From Lethocerus indicus (Eukaryota; Arthropoda; Insecta; Hemiptera; Belostomatidae), in NCBI GenBank assembly GCA_019843655.1, contig JACDQD010000003.1, positions 6,140,925 to 6,204,924 on the forward strand: a DNA stretch of 64,000 nt, in the 5' to 3' direction. Below are positions 1-11,105 of this stretch, one piece after another. Both the position numbers and the translations under genes were made by a program. The notes below the pieces were generated by a model. That model was not told where the DNA came from. It made no database searches and saw only the letters and a list, made by a program, of their open reading frames with translations. Each line of letters opens with the position of its first letter. Position 1 is the stretch's first letter.

Positions 1-164
1 GCCAGCCAACCATTGGCCAAGCCGAATTAACCCCCACCACCCCCCCTCACCATCCCCCAAGGTCCTCAAACCCCCTCCATATCGCCGTACCGAAGAGGTG
101 GAGATTTCCGCCAAATATCTATACTTATTACCCGACATAACCAATCTGGATTTTCGGAATTTTG

Positions 165-537
165 GATTTTCGATATTGGACTTTCGATATTGGATTTTCG
201 ATATTGGATTTTCGATATTGGATTTTCGATATTGGATTTTCGATATTGGATTTTCGATATTGGATTTTCGATATTGGATTTTCGATATTGGATTTTCGAT
301 ATTGGATTTTCGATATTGGATTTTCGATATTGGATTTTCGATATTGGATTTTCGATATTGGATTTTCGATATTGGATTTTCGATATTGGATTTTCGATAT
401 TGGATTTTCGATATTGGATTTTCGATTTGGATTTTCGATTTGGATTTTCGATATTGGATTTTCGATATTGGATTTTCATTTGGATTTTCGATTTGGATTT
501 TCGATATTGGATTTTCGATTTTGGATTTTTCATTTAG
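165..537. repeat. 14-bp minisatellite, unit GGATTTTCGATATT
   Basis: About 26 head-to-tail units of a 14-base motif. They are near-perfect to about 420, then show variants (GATTTGG in place of GATATTGG) to about 537. The array has no stop in several frames because 14 bases give a 14-residue protein period over three units, so the long ORFs here are composition artefacts and not genes. Confidence 0.95.
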
Positions 538-900
538 ATTTTTCGGATTTTTTTTTTTTTTTTGGATTTTTGGATTTTTCAGTTTTTTCAGATTTTGGAT
601 TTTTTTTCTGGATTTTCGTTATTTCGTTTTTGGATTTTGGATTTTTTTTTTTGGATTTTTTTTCATTTTTTTTTTTCCATTTTAGGATTTTTTATTTTAG
701 AATTTTTTCCATTTTAGGATTTTTCATTATAGAATTTTTTCATTTTAGGGTTTTTTCATTTTTGGATTTTCGGATTTTATCCCTTCTTGCGAATTTCCGT
801 TGTTTCGTTTTCGGATTTTTTCATTTTTGAATTTTTGTTTTTTCGTTCTTGGATTTACGGATTTTTTCATATTTTGATTTTCGTATTTTCAGAGTTTCGT
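538..900. repeat. T-rich decayed extension of the minisatellite
   Basis: Low-complexity DNA made of TTTTGGATTTT-, TTTTCATTTT- and TTTTAGAATTTTTT-like pieces. It looks like mutated, slipped copies of the adjacent 14-base unit. No coding signal is seen. Confidence 0.7.
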
Positions 901-1652
901 ATTTTTCGAATTATTCATATAATAAATTTCGATTTTGAATTTTGTATATAAATCAGCCTGAACGTCCCAGTTAGTACAAATACAGTTGTACATTGGAAAT
1001 TTGTATTCCGTTCCCGTTTTTCTATTTCCGAATCTTGAGTAATGTCTGTAAGTGTGGCGGCGTCAAGTAGCGTGCGCTTGATTTCCAACGAGCACGAGTA
1101 AACGAAGTACCCAAACAACAAAATGTGCCAGAGATCTCGGGGCCGAACGGATTGTACCGAAAGTGTTTTGGGGCCGAGTTGAAAGTGTTTTTCCATTTAT
1201 TATTGGAGCGATTCTCGTCCTCCATAAGGACTTTCCAATCAAGCACTCGCAGGATGAAGTGGACAGAGCCAATTCTGCCAATTCCGCCGTCCAATGTCCA
1301 GCTGCAGTTTATTTATTAAAGGTTAATAAATAGCAGCAGAACAACCGCGGACAATCTCAATTGTCCAGGGGCAGTAAGTTGCCAAACGACGGGGGCTTGG
1401 GTAAAGGGCAATCGGCGATAAAACGACGATTGCGTACGCGACAGAAAACAGAAAAATGTATGATATATCGATAGAAGTGAGATGATATGAAGTCATAGAC
1501 GAAGGGGAGAGAGAGAGAGAAAAGAGATTTCTGTTCTCGGCCCCTCAAAAAGTGAAGAAACATACGACGAAGTTGATGGCCCCAGCAGACAAAATCGGAT
1601 TTTTAAGCTGAATGCCAAATGTGCCGAATTCAGTTGGCAGGACCAAAAAAAA
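901..1652. other. Intergenic DNA, no recognised gene
   Basis: Of mixed composition. Overlapping open frames of 60-90 codons on the minus strand between 915 and 1294 have no motif I recognise and no splice context, so I do not call a gene. A short GA-rich run lies near 1507-1522. Confidence 0.5.
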
Positions 1653-1658
1653 ATGTCA

Positions 1659-1921
1659 TCGTTCTATTATACTGAAATTTCGTTTTATGAAAATTGCTGT
1701 TGGGGGTTTCGTATTTTCTGTTTTTACAGTTAGGTGAGGGGGTTGGAGGGCTATAAATGATAAGTCAATTACTATTATTAGCGACAATTACAAAAATGTC
1801 ACGTTTCGACAATCGTTCTATTATAATGAAATTTCGTTTTATGAAAATTGTTGTGGGGGATTTTCTATGTTTTTTATAGTTGGGGGCTATAAGTGATAAT
1901 TAAAGTAAATTACTATTATTT
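1659..1921. repeat. Two-copy direct duplication (about 155-bp spacing)
   Basis: A segment at 1659-1780 is repeated with divergence at 1813-1921. Both begin CGTTCTATTATA.TGAAATTT, continue through TTATGAAAATTG and GTTGGGGG-type G runs, share GGGCTATAA.TGATAA, and end TTACTATTATT. Small indels separate the copies. I do not recognise the source. Confidence 0.75.
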
Positions 1922-2110
1922 TATGTTTAGGTTCAAATCATATTTCACTAATAGTATAATTATTTCATTGATATTATTTCGTGTGATCAGAAATTGAGAT
2001 ACGGAGAAATTCACTGGACAATCTGGAAAATTGGAAATTTTCTTAATTTAAGTAGCAAAATTTCGAAAATTTCGGGAATTTAAAACTACTGATTTTAATA
2101 TTACTGTGCG

Positions 2111-2166
2111 TCTATGCATTTGTCTCTATGCATTCGACTCTATGCATTTGTCTCTATGCATTTATC
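2111..2166. repeat. Short tandem repeat, TCTATGCATTTG-type
   Basis: Four head-to-tail copies of a roughly 14-base unit containing TCTATGCATT. Function unknown. Confidence 0.8.
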
Positions 2167-2360
2167 TATTAGGGGGTACCCGAAAGTGATCTACATTTTT
2201 GGACTTTGGAATTCATTTTATTTTGCTAAAAAAAAAGAAATTTTATATATTATCGACAACACTGTGCCACTTTTCCGGCAAATTTTCGATTCCCCTCTCT
2301 TGAGGAACTCCTCAAGACCAAAATAAATCTTACCAAATTGTTGATTACTTTTGGCTACAC

Positions 2361-2363
<3 letters not shown>

Positions 2364-2405
<42 letters not shown>
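2364..2405. repeat. (AT)n microsatellite
   Basis: Uninterrupted alternating AT of about 42 bases. Confidence 0.95.
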
Positions 2406-2408
<3 letters not shown>

Positions 2409-2817
2409 ATAAAATAATGATAACTAATAAATAGTGCTTGATGATGGAAGCAGACAACACTGGTGAATGTAATTTCCTAATTTGGGTTTCCAGGTACATG
2501 AAAAATCCAGGAATTGCGAGGAGTTCCAAAGTTCCAACCGCTGGAATATAGTTTCCACTGTATTGGACGATCGTACCGAAAATTGGGAACAAATATACTG
2601 AATCAGAAGATATCTGAACCATTTCAATTGTTGATCAGAAAATATATTGTATACTGGAAATATAAACGTTGATATGTTGGAGTATTTTTATCTTTCCCGT
2701 TATTTCAATTTCTGACTAACTAGATATCCGAAAAAGAAGGAATTGTTAGCGACAACTTTTTTCGAATGCTAAACGGGCTAAAAGCTTATTGTATTTTCGT
2801 CCTCAAAGAGGCCGACG
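2406..2817. other. Intergenic DNA, nothing recognised
   Basis: AT-leaning DNA. Small open frames of about 70 codons on the minus strand have no recognisable motif. Confidence 0.5.
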
Positions 2818-2835
2818 ATTTCAATGTTTCAGTTT

Positions 2836-2936
2836 TTATTTCAACTTACCTGTTTTGTGGTCTTCGAGCGGTCGGAATACCGTAGATTTTGTGCTTTTCC
2901 GTCGCCTCTCTCGCTGGTACGTTTTCGTTCTTGTTC
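2836..2936 (-). mobile_element. Dispersed exon-like repeat, diverged copy
   Basis: On the minus strand this matches the distal part of the repeat arm seen near 50.6 and 54.9 kb: GCGAGAGAGG, then AAATCTACGGTATTCC, then a pyrimidine/purine stretch ending AAAACAG followed by GTAAGT (donor GT at 2849-2848). The ATG-bearing part of the arm is missing or too diverged. It sits between two identical 18-base direct repeats (2818-2835 and 2937-2954), which could be a target-site duplication or part of the local ATTTCAATGTTT repetition. The family is not one I can name. Confidence 0.55.
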
Positions 2937-3006
2937 ATTTCAATGTTTCAGTTTGATTTCAATGTTTCATTTCAATGTTTGATTTCGATGTTGATTTCGA
3001 TGTTGA
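2937..3006. repeat. ATTTCAATGTTT-type short tandem repeat
   Basis: Irregular repetition of ATTTCAATGTTT(C/G), drifting to GATTTCGATGTT at the right end. Confidence 0.8.
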
Positions 3007-6000
3007 CGCCGGCTAGTTCAGTCCGCGACTGGTAGAGAGATGGCGCTGGCGTAGCCCCAATTGTAGAGGTTTGACAGTTCTCCGCTAGATGGCTGTACCG
3101 TTCCTTTGATGAAATTCAACAAATTTCACACACTAATAAACAACATTTGCCACTAAACAATAGGACTATTTTTTAATCACTATTGAAGATGTGAAATGAA
3201 AAAAGTTTAATAAAGTTATTTACCAAATATGGGTATCTCGGGCGCATCATTTATGGCTATTTTTGGGTTCGCACCGTCCCTTCTTATTTTCAATTAAATA
3301 TCACACTTATCATGAATTTGAATTTATTTATAGTCTTGAATCCCTTCCTTAAAGAAATAGGTGAATTACCAATAAATAAATAAATCGCAATTTAATAGTG
3401 TATACGAATATCTTGAAAAGTTAATTCTTTGAACTACTAAAGCAATAAACTGGTGCATGACAACATTTGATTTTTTAGCACAAATATAGTCATTAGTATT
3501 TCATGAATGAAAAATTGGAAAATAGAAGTTAATATTCTTCGGATGAAAATTGAATCATTGAAACAGAAAAGTTATTTATAATGGAAGAACAATGTATTGG
3601 GAATGCAGAGGAAGGAAAAGGAGAAAATGACACTGGATCAAATAATGCGCAAGTTAAAAAGAAAAATGGAAATCTTACAATATATAATCACAAATTTTAT
3701 TCATACATGATGATTCAATAATATACAAAATGAAACCGATATTTTTATCAATTCTGTTTTTATATTATATTCATCATTTCACATCTTAAGCAACGATAAA
3801 TATCATTTTCATATATATATATATATAATATCTTATTATCATTATCATCAAATCTAAGCATCTGGTACATTAAAAATGCACAATGTACATTTACCGAAAA
3901 GTTCTTTTTATTTTACACGTGTCTTAAAGTACAGTATTAAACTTTTACGAAGAAATAAAAACAAATTGCAATAAATTATTGCACAGAAATAAATCAGATA
4001 ATTGAACTAAAATTCTATGGTACATTTCTTTGGCTGTACTAGCTCGTTTACTAATTATTACTCTCCGTTCAGTTTATTGCCAATTCTTCAATAATAAATG
4101 CAAATTAATTATATATTCGCTATTAACACCTTCATAGTGACAGTTAGACAGTTAATAATAAATTATCGAATAGTTTAGTACTAATTGACCGTTGATGAAA
4201 TGTTTTCTCCGGTATAGGAATTGGCAACAAATTAAAAAAAAGAGGCGTAATAATTTGATTATAAAAACTCAAATAAACTAAAAAAAAAAGTATAAACAAG
4301 GAATTACCCAAAAATGATATAAATTTTTTATATAACAAATTTAAGATTTCATATATTACATATATAAAATATATTAAGAGATATTTTATATATATCATAT
4401 AGGCTAAATAATTATTTATATTTACTAATTCGTTGTAATAAAACCTATTATTTACTTCTTGTATTATTACGACGACGTACACATACAGCGCTTAAATTAG
4501 GCGTTTTTTGTCCTTATAGAATATACATATCTCAACACATAATAGAAATAATATATATATATTATAATCTAATAATAATAATAAAAAAGGATGGAGGTAA
4601 TTAATAATATTCTTTAAATATATATATATACGTATATATTAATTGGGGAAGCGCTTTTTTTAAATTATCTGCATTTATTCTTATAACAATTGGCACATTG
4701 AATTCACGTTCAGGCGAAAACTGGCCTGGGGCAAATATACGTAAATATAAGAGAATTTGTAGAGAATTGTTAGTTATAATTATAATTATAATAATTATTA
4801 TTATAAGAAGGAATGAGAGATTTAAAACTAAATTTTATTTACACGTCTACAATTTCTATTTACATTTTACATATTAAAAATTTAATAATAACGCGTTTAT
4901 AAAAAATCTGAGAATTCTACAAGGTCGGTTTTCCGAATGAATCGTTGCTGGATTTGATGAGAGACAATTTAAAATACACATTTATAATCTGAGAATTGGG
5001 TCGGAATTTGTAAGAAAATAATTTTTTTTTTAAATTATTTTTCAGAACATATTATATATATATACATGCGGGTATATACATAAATATATATGTATACACA
5101 CACATGTATATATATGTATGTATATATATATTAATAGAGTTATGTGATACACATTATTATATCCCTGATTCAATGATGAGTAGTTAAGTATTAGGATGGA
5201 AATAGTTCTGAAATTTAAAATATTCATAATTATTGTCATCATTGTAAATATTTTCTTTATAATAAATATATATATTTCTACATGCATCTTATATACTATG
5301 CTTACATTTTTTTTTTTTAATAGTAATCAAATATAATTAAAATGCAAATATATCCTATACACAAACTAAAAACCATGTGGAATGGCAATGAGTATTTTTT
5401 TATTATTTTATTCCTTTTCTCGTAAATTTCAATAAAATCATATCATTAATTATACAATTATTTTATAAACATTATTTTTACGGCAACATTGGATAAAATA
5501 TATGATAGCTCAACAATGGATTCATATAACCGAAACGCGAGATTACACGGGTAAAATATCGTTATATCTGCGATTAAGTTGGGAACGATGACTAGAAATA
5601 AGTAATAATTTTTTGAGGGCAACGGACAAAACGCACTATCCACGCATTCTGCACGAATCCCACCCCCACAGATTGCATTCATTCCGGTTTGTTAAAACGA
5701 ATTAACTCGCTTTATAATTTATGCGTTGTTGTTCTCCCTCTCTCTCTCTATATCTGTGTGTACGAAAAAAAAAAATATAATAAGAAAAAGAGAATAGAGA
5801 TTTAACTGTAGCGCATTCATAAAGCAAAAAATGTATTTTTAAACGACTGCCGGGGTTTTTTTTTTCTTTTCTTTCTATATAAATGTCTACAATTGCATTG
5901 TATGCAATTCACCGTACATACACGACAACTACACTCGTATAAAAAAACATTCGGTGTCCGAGTTTGCACGAGTGAAAAATAGCGCAGTTTCACAACTGAT

Positions 6001-7057
6001 GCAGGATGATATTGTGCCGTTTTGAAAAAGAAAAACGAAACTCTTTTGGACCCAATTCTTGTTGTATAACGTTCTTGTACGCATTTCGACTACACCAGAT
6101 ATCTCGACACATATTCAATCGAAACGGAAAAAAAAAACGCTAATTTATTGAAACAAAAAAAAAAAAATGCGGTACACAACGAAACTTATTTTTCTTTTTC
6201 CACCAGTTGAACTTTTTTCAAATATTAGACCTGATGCGATCGAAAATGATAATTCTTTAAACAACTAGTACTGAGCTCTCTCTCTCTCTTTCTCTCTCTC
6301 TAGTTCTAAGTTAATTTTAAGTGAACGACAACATCGTGTGTGGAAGACATCGATTGTTAAAAATACGGTAATGAAAAATATTACTCGATTAAATAAGTAC
6401 TGGGAAAAAAAAAAGAGAGTATATTTAAAGGAAACTAAAAAATTTCAGTTAATTTACGCCTAGCATTTTTAGAATGGGAATAAACAATTTTTTTTTTTTC
6501 TTTTTAATCAAAATGAAATTGTTCAAATGCACACAACCCAACAGACTTTTTATGATCAACTGACTCGCTATACAATTCATTCTAGATAAGACCCCCGGAC
6601 TGACAAATTCGATTTTAAAATTGCGTGCCAAAATTATGTTTTATATTTTTCTTAAAATGTTCGAGTTTAAACAACCACCTACCGAACTATGGACATGTGC
6701 AGGTACCTCGTCGAAAATTATTTCAACAGTTTGTTTTTTACGCTTCGACAGTAATGAATTAGAGCAAATAAAATTTAAAAAATATATATATATATATGTG
6801 TGACAACTCTGTTATTCCTAAATATATGCTAACCCTCATACACATAGTTTTTCGTTTATACACATTATATAAAGCCCAAAAAACACTTGCTTTACACAAT
6901 TAACACGCATAAGCATTTTTTTTTTGTAAATGTTTTAAAAACACATCCTCGATTATATTCAATGATTCCTTTATTTTCATCAATTTCAAAATAGTCACCT
7001 AATTATTGTCACTTATTTATTCAGCAAGAATTATAATGCTCTGACTTTTAATAATTC

Positions 7058-7136
<79 letters not shown>

Positions 7137-7704
7137 ACATATCAATGACAATTGCAGCCAAAATAAGAAGCTAGATTATTTAGGATTTAATATTTAGATT
7201 AATTTTTTCCATTATCATAATATAATAATTATGCTTACGAATGCTGATTGTGTTGAGCAAATATTAAAACATGTTTAATTATAGTTCATTAGAACTGAAT
7301 TCTATTAGACTATTCAATTAAATTTTCAATCGTACAAATAATAAAACGTATTACAATTTAATAATAATATCTCTGGTTCTAAAATGTGAAAAAAATAAAC
7401 AGCTAAATAGAAACCGCAATTCTTACAAAAATGTAATTAAAAAATATTTTCGTATTTGTCAGGTCATCGAAACACACATTGCTTAATAAATTACACATGA
7501 AAGGTATACAATTTATACAAGGTATACTTCTCTCGTACAAATTTCAATATATCAGGATTTTTTTACAATAATATTCTATATTTAAAACTTTATAATATAT
7601 ATATATTTATATAGTATTTGTATTTTTTTTATCTTAAAGGGATATATAAAAATGTTTTACTTAACCAGACGTAAAAGGAAATTGTTATTTTGGTATAATC
7701 CAGT
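3007..7704 (-). other. zfh1: AT-rich 3' UTR and 3' flank of zfh1
   Basis: DNA downstream of the zfh1 stop codon. It is strongly AT-rich, with no coding exon I can support. The 3' UTR must begin at 7704, but its end cannot be fixed: many TTTATT strings on the plus strand read AATAAA on the gene strand. Poly-A, poly-T, CT and AT tracts are scattered through it (for example near 5330, 5860, 6275 and 6490). Only the first part is certain to belong to the transcript. Confidence 0.55.
7062..7128. repeat. (AT)n microsatellite in presumed zfh1 3' UTR
   Basis: A 67-base uninterrupted AT tract about 600 bases downstream of the zfh1 stop codon. Confidence 0.95.
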
Positions 7705-7898
7705 TTACTCTCTGTACGGTTTGCAGTATGAGAAGCGGTGGTTCATGTGCTGGCTGTACGATCCGGAATGTGAAAAGCGCTTCAGACATTTCAGACACTG
7801 GAACGGTTTCTCGCCGCTGTGCAGCCGCTTATGCTCTGTCAGGTGGTGCTTGTGCTTGAACGCCTTCGGGCAAATGTCACATTTGTGCGGACGCTGCC
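7705..7898 (-). CDS. zfh1: zfh1 terminal coding exon (C-terminal fingers 7 and 8)
   Basis: Last coding exon, predicted residues 719-781 plus the last two bases of the Gly-718 codon. The acceptor is TTTTTTGTAG at 7908-7899 and the TAA stop is 7707-7705. Finger 7 starts [15 protein letters not shown] (Cys 724 and 727, His 740 and 744). A SGEKP linker leads into finger 8, [17 protein letters not shown] (Cys 752 and 755, His 768). The protein ends SYCKPYRE. The pair with the [13 protein letters not shown] signature is characteristic of the ZEB/zfh1 C-terminal DNA-binding cluster, which in this family binds E-box-like CACCT sites together with the N-terminal cluster. An open frame on the opposite strand (7652-7996) is only the antisense shadow. 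Confidence 0.93.
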
Positions 7899-9218
7899 CT
7901 ACAAAAAATCATTACATAATCTATATCATTTACATTTTTGAGATATACAAATATCGCCCTATTATGAACTCTAGTCGAATTGTCTACTTTTCGTAACCTT
8001 TTTTTCTTGACAAACTGCCAAAGATATTAAGAAAAACTAAGATGTTAGTTCGAAATTGTCAGTCTGAAAGACAAAAAGGTTACTACGAATATTGATTAGC
8101 TAGTTTGGATAGCAAGAATGACTGTTTTTGCCCAAACAGCCGCATAACACGTATCGCTATAATAAATTGTATAAAATAAATACCGAATAAATATATCGAG
8201 CCGATTCCCAGTTGACAGTATTCATTTAGAATAAATATATCAAATTTCTAAAAATCAATACTCTTGCGATTCTATTGCACCACCTCGCCTCCTTCAGTTT
8301 GCTAATTTTGTACTTTTGGCCGTCTGAATATTAACAACACTACAGTGATGATAGAAACTGATGTTATGAAATGACTACTGATGATGGCCAGAAGCTAAAA
8401 CTGACAGAACTACCGGAGTGAGAGGTCATACAAAGCCCTTGCAAGCACCTCCCTTTAAATAAATATCTCGAAACGGCGATTGAAAATATTAATTTGTCGG
8501 ACAAACGATTTTTACCAAATTTGCATTCTACAATATGACAAGAACGAATATTTACTACTAGGTTAGATCATTTAGTCTATATTAGTTTTTTGGAGGTCAC
8601 ATGTAGGGGAATGTGAGATGCAAATGGTGTAATGTATTTTTGTTTTGTGTCATGTGCTGGAGAGAACAAATGAACATAAAACTCCAAATAAAATTCAGTT
8701 CAGTGACAACGCACTATTTATTAATAAGAGTTTCGAAAAAATAAACAAAAACCGAAAACTAATTAAAAACAGGATGCAATTCTCCTTCAGTTTAGACCCA
8801 CTCCAAAAGGCTGGTTACGATTTCAGATGTCCTGTCCCCTCTTGCCTATTTGGATATACGGGAGGAGACCAGACCAGTATCGGCCATCTAAAGTAGGACT
8901 CCGGCAGTAATAAAATGAGACACCGAGTGTGTAGCACGAGTGCACACTCAGTAAATTACTCTATTACTGACAGAACAATACTGGCAATGAAGAGACGCCA
9001 AAGCCGGCCCGCCCAGCTTCAGACCGAATAGGTGAGAGGAAACAGAGACCCACGCACAAAGTTCCAAAATCTAACAGCCCCAAACCCCTGCCCCCAACAC
9101 TCTCAAAACACCTACAATACACATTTCCGAAAAGAAAACAATAAAAGGAGAAACCAAATAAGGATTTATATAAAAAATAAAAAATAAAATAGGCGCGTTT
9201 CGTGTTCGTGTTCGATAC
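7899..9218 (-). other. zfh1: zfh1 intron 5 (1,320 bp)
   Basis: Phase-1 intron between donor TCAG|GTATCG (GT at 9218-9217) and the acceptor at 7899. It is AT-rich in its downstream half. In the upstream part lies a plus-strand segment (8645-8896) listed separately as a possible transposon relic. No alternative exon could be supported. Confidence 0.85.
8645..8896 (+). other. Possible retroelement relic inside zfh1 intron 5
   Basis: An 83-codon open frame opposite to zfh1. Its C-terminal part reads RCPVPSCLFGYTGGDQTS, a CPxxxC finger-like stretch that reminds me of N-terminal zinc fingers in some retroelement ORFs. The frame stops after GHLK. Downstream DNA to about 9050 has a higher GC content than the rest of the intron but no continuing frame. 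No reverse transcriptase motif is visible. This is a weak assignment: it could be a chance ORF. Confidence 0.22.
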
Positions 9219-9444
9219 CTGAGTGTTCGTACTTGTGGCGTGCTAATGAGGAGTGTTTGGCGAACGTTTTATCACACTGGTCACAGTTGAACTGACCGTC
9301 GGGTTCAGAGTCGGCGGCCGGTCTGGGCCTCTTGGCCGCCAACAGAAGGGAGTCGTCCAGCTCCTGGGCAGAGTCCTCCGCCTCCGCCTCCGCCTCCACC
9401 TCCGCCTCCGCCTCCTCAGCGTAGTCACCGTAGTCAAGCATACC
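9219..9444 (-). CDS. zfh1: zfh1 coding exon 5 (acidic stretch and finger 6)
   Basis: A 226-base exon, predicted residues 643-717 plus the first base of the Gly-718 codon. The acceptor is TTGCAG at 9450-9445 and the donor GT is at 9218-9217. It opens GMLDYGDY, then an acidic [15 protein letters not shown] stretch, then AAKRPRP (residues 678-684, a possible basic nuclear-localisation patch), then finger 6, [19 protein letters not shown] (Cys 696 and 699, His 712 and 716). The acidic stretch is coded by a CCTCCG-type hexamer repeat on the plus strand, so its length probably varies between alleles. This exon begins the C-terminal finger cluster completed by the next exon. Confidence 0.93.
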
Positions 9445-9544
9445 CTGCAATCACAGTAGGAGTTAAATCGATCCGGCGGATACCACCTCGCAGGTGGGTA
9501 AGTGGTATAGGGGGGCGGTGTGGGGGTGTATATAAGTCAGTTAC
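9445..9544 (-). other. zfh1: zfh1 intron 4 (100 bp)
   Basis: Short phase-0 intron, donor CAG|GTAACT and acceptor TTGCAG. Without removal the reading frame from exon 4 runs on for a few dozen codons to a stop inside the intron, so retention would give a protein lacking the C-terminal fingers. Confidence 0.85.
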
Positions 9545-11005
9545 CTGTCTCCAGGAGCGCTTGTCGCTGTTGGGGCTGAAGCTGCCGTTGTGGAGGGCTG
9601 CCAGCGGGGGCAGTGGGGAGGTGGTGGGGTAGAGCATGACCCCGTTGGGTTGGCTGAGGATCCTGGCCAGTCTGGAGTCGAGCAGTGGCTTGTGGTGGGT
9701 CAGGTTGACGGGGGCGGAGGTGGAGGTGGAGGTGGCGCTGCCGCTGCCGCCGTCCTCCGAGTCCGAGCGGTGTGGCGAGCTGTCCGGCGAGCAGGACTGC
9801 AGCTTCTTGGTGGAGAGGTCCAGGGGCTGTTCGCAGCCGGCCGGCGAGTCGTAGAGCGAGGGGGGGAACCTGGGCGCGTACGGCACGTGAACCAGCCTGC
9901 CCTCTCGCCTGTCTCGCGCCCTCGTGTTCTGGAACCACACCTGGACCACCCTGACCGGGAAGCCCACCCTCTCCGCTATGCGGGCCAGCTCCTCCCTCTT
10001 GGGCCTCGGGTTCATCGCGTAGTAGCTCTTCAGTATCTGCAGCTGTTCGTCCGCTATCTGGGACCTGACTCTGACCTTCCTGCCGTCCGGGTCCCCGTCG
10101 GCCTCCTCGTCCGTGAAGGCGTTCATCGATCCTCTGGTCTCGTCCTCGCTGGCGCTGCACACGTTGCCGTTGGTGTCCTCCCTCTTCACGCTCACCACGT
10201 CCTCCAGCTTGGCCGCCAGCCCTTCGCTCTTCTCGTCCGCGCACAGGTACCTCTCGTGCTGGTGCAGGTCTATCCTCGAAGCGAAGCTCTTGTTGCAGAA
10301 CCGGCAGACTGGGGTCTCGGGGTCCTCGATGGGCGGGGACGGAGCGCCGCTGCCCACGCTGGGGCAGCCGGAACTGCAGGAGTTGGTGGACATTTTATGT
10401 ACGTTGGCGGCCAAGAACTCCTTGGTGACGTTGGCGTTCACCGTCTCCAGGATCCTCTTGACCGTCTCTAGGTCGCCGTTGTTGCCGGTAACGCCGGGGG
10501 AGCCTTCGCACCTCTTCTCGTCCTCGTCCACCTCCCGCTTGACGAGCACGTTGCCGGGTAACTTGGGGCCGTCGTCTTCGGGCTCCTTGAGCTTGGGCTC
10601 CGGGGGCGGCTGGGGATTCAGGTGCTCCAGGAGCTGGTTGAGGGATGTGGGCAGGTTGTAGTGTGAGGGGGGGTTGGCTACGAAGCCCGGGTTGAGGTAG
10701 AAGGGGTGCGGGGGGAAGTTGGAGAGGAAGGCGGCTGTGGCGGCGGCGTCGGTGTACTTGGGCAGTATGGGCGGGAAGTTGTTGTTGTTGTTCGTCCTCT
10801 TGACCGGCTGCTGGGTCCGGTACGGCTGGCTCTGCTTGGGGTCCAGGGCCCGGGGGCCCCCGTTCTGCCTCTGAGAAACTTTCAAGTTCATCACCAGGCA
10901 CTTTTTAGAGGTCATGTGACTCGAGTAGGACCCCGAGTGGGAAAACCTCTTGCCGCAGTTGGCGCACTCGAAGGGCTTCTCGCCGCTGTGTATTCTGATG
11001 TGCTC
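9545..11005 (-). CDS. zfh1: zfh1 main exon 4 (fingers 3-5, homeodomain, CtBP motif)
   Basis: A 1,461-base exon of 487 codons, residues 156-642, from acceptor TTGCAG (11011-11006) to donor CAG|GTAACT. It completes finger 3 ([11 protein letters not shown]) and encodes finger 4, [18 protein letters not shown] with a final Cys (Cys 169 and 172, His 185, Cys 191). A central C2HC finger, [17 protein letters not shown], follows (Cys 389 and 392, His 405, Cys 410). The homeodomain spans about 465-524, with WFQN recognition-helix residues (Gln50, Asn51) and the insect ZEB-type [23 protein letters not shown] at 549-553 is the classical CtBP-recruitment motif, pointing to transcriptional repression. Two VKRE motifs (Lys 311 and 429) match the SUMO consensus. 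Asn-rich and Pro-rich linkers separate the domains. ZEB-family proteins are nuclear repressors; the insect orthologue acts in mesoderm and neural development. Open frames on the other strand and frames here (for example 9590-10471) are shadows. Confidence 0.97.
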
Positions 11006-11105
11006 CTGCAACAGCACCCTCTCTCGGTTAGCCGAGCCCAAAAAACACCGACTATCCGTCGTTATATTACATATAATATCTACGCTAGGAGGGCTCTCCA
11101 CTTAC
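11006..11105 (-). other. zfh1: zfh1 intron 3 (100 bp)
   Basis: Phase-0 intron splitting finger 3, donor AAG|GTAAGT and acceptor TTGCAG. The reading frame is broken in front of the acceptor only by non-family sequence, so conservation of the finger fixes both boundaries. Confidence 0.9.

Noticed and set aside
66..830. Long overlapping ORFs (115-222 aa) with DFRYWIFDIGFSIL repeats
   Set aside because: They are translations of the 14-base minisatellite; period times three gives the 14-residue repeat on both strands.
3700..7704. miR-8/miR-200 seed sites in the zfh1 3' UTR
   Set aside because: The known insect link made this worth checking, but by eye I found no AATACTG (plus-strand form of the 7-mer site) downstream of the stop; the one near 8969 is intronic.
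7652..7996. 114-aa plus-strand ORF with many Cys
   Set aside because: Antisense of the terminal zfh1 exon; the minus strand encodes the two C-terminal fingers.
9537..10901. Large alternative-frame and antisense ORFs (235, 293, 182 and 168 aa) over zfh1 exon 4
   Set aside because: Low-complexity shadows of a GC-rich coding exon; the zfh1 frame alone has the fingers, homeodomain and splice junctions.
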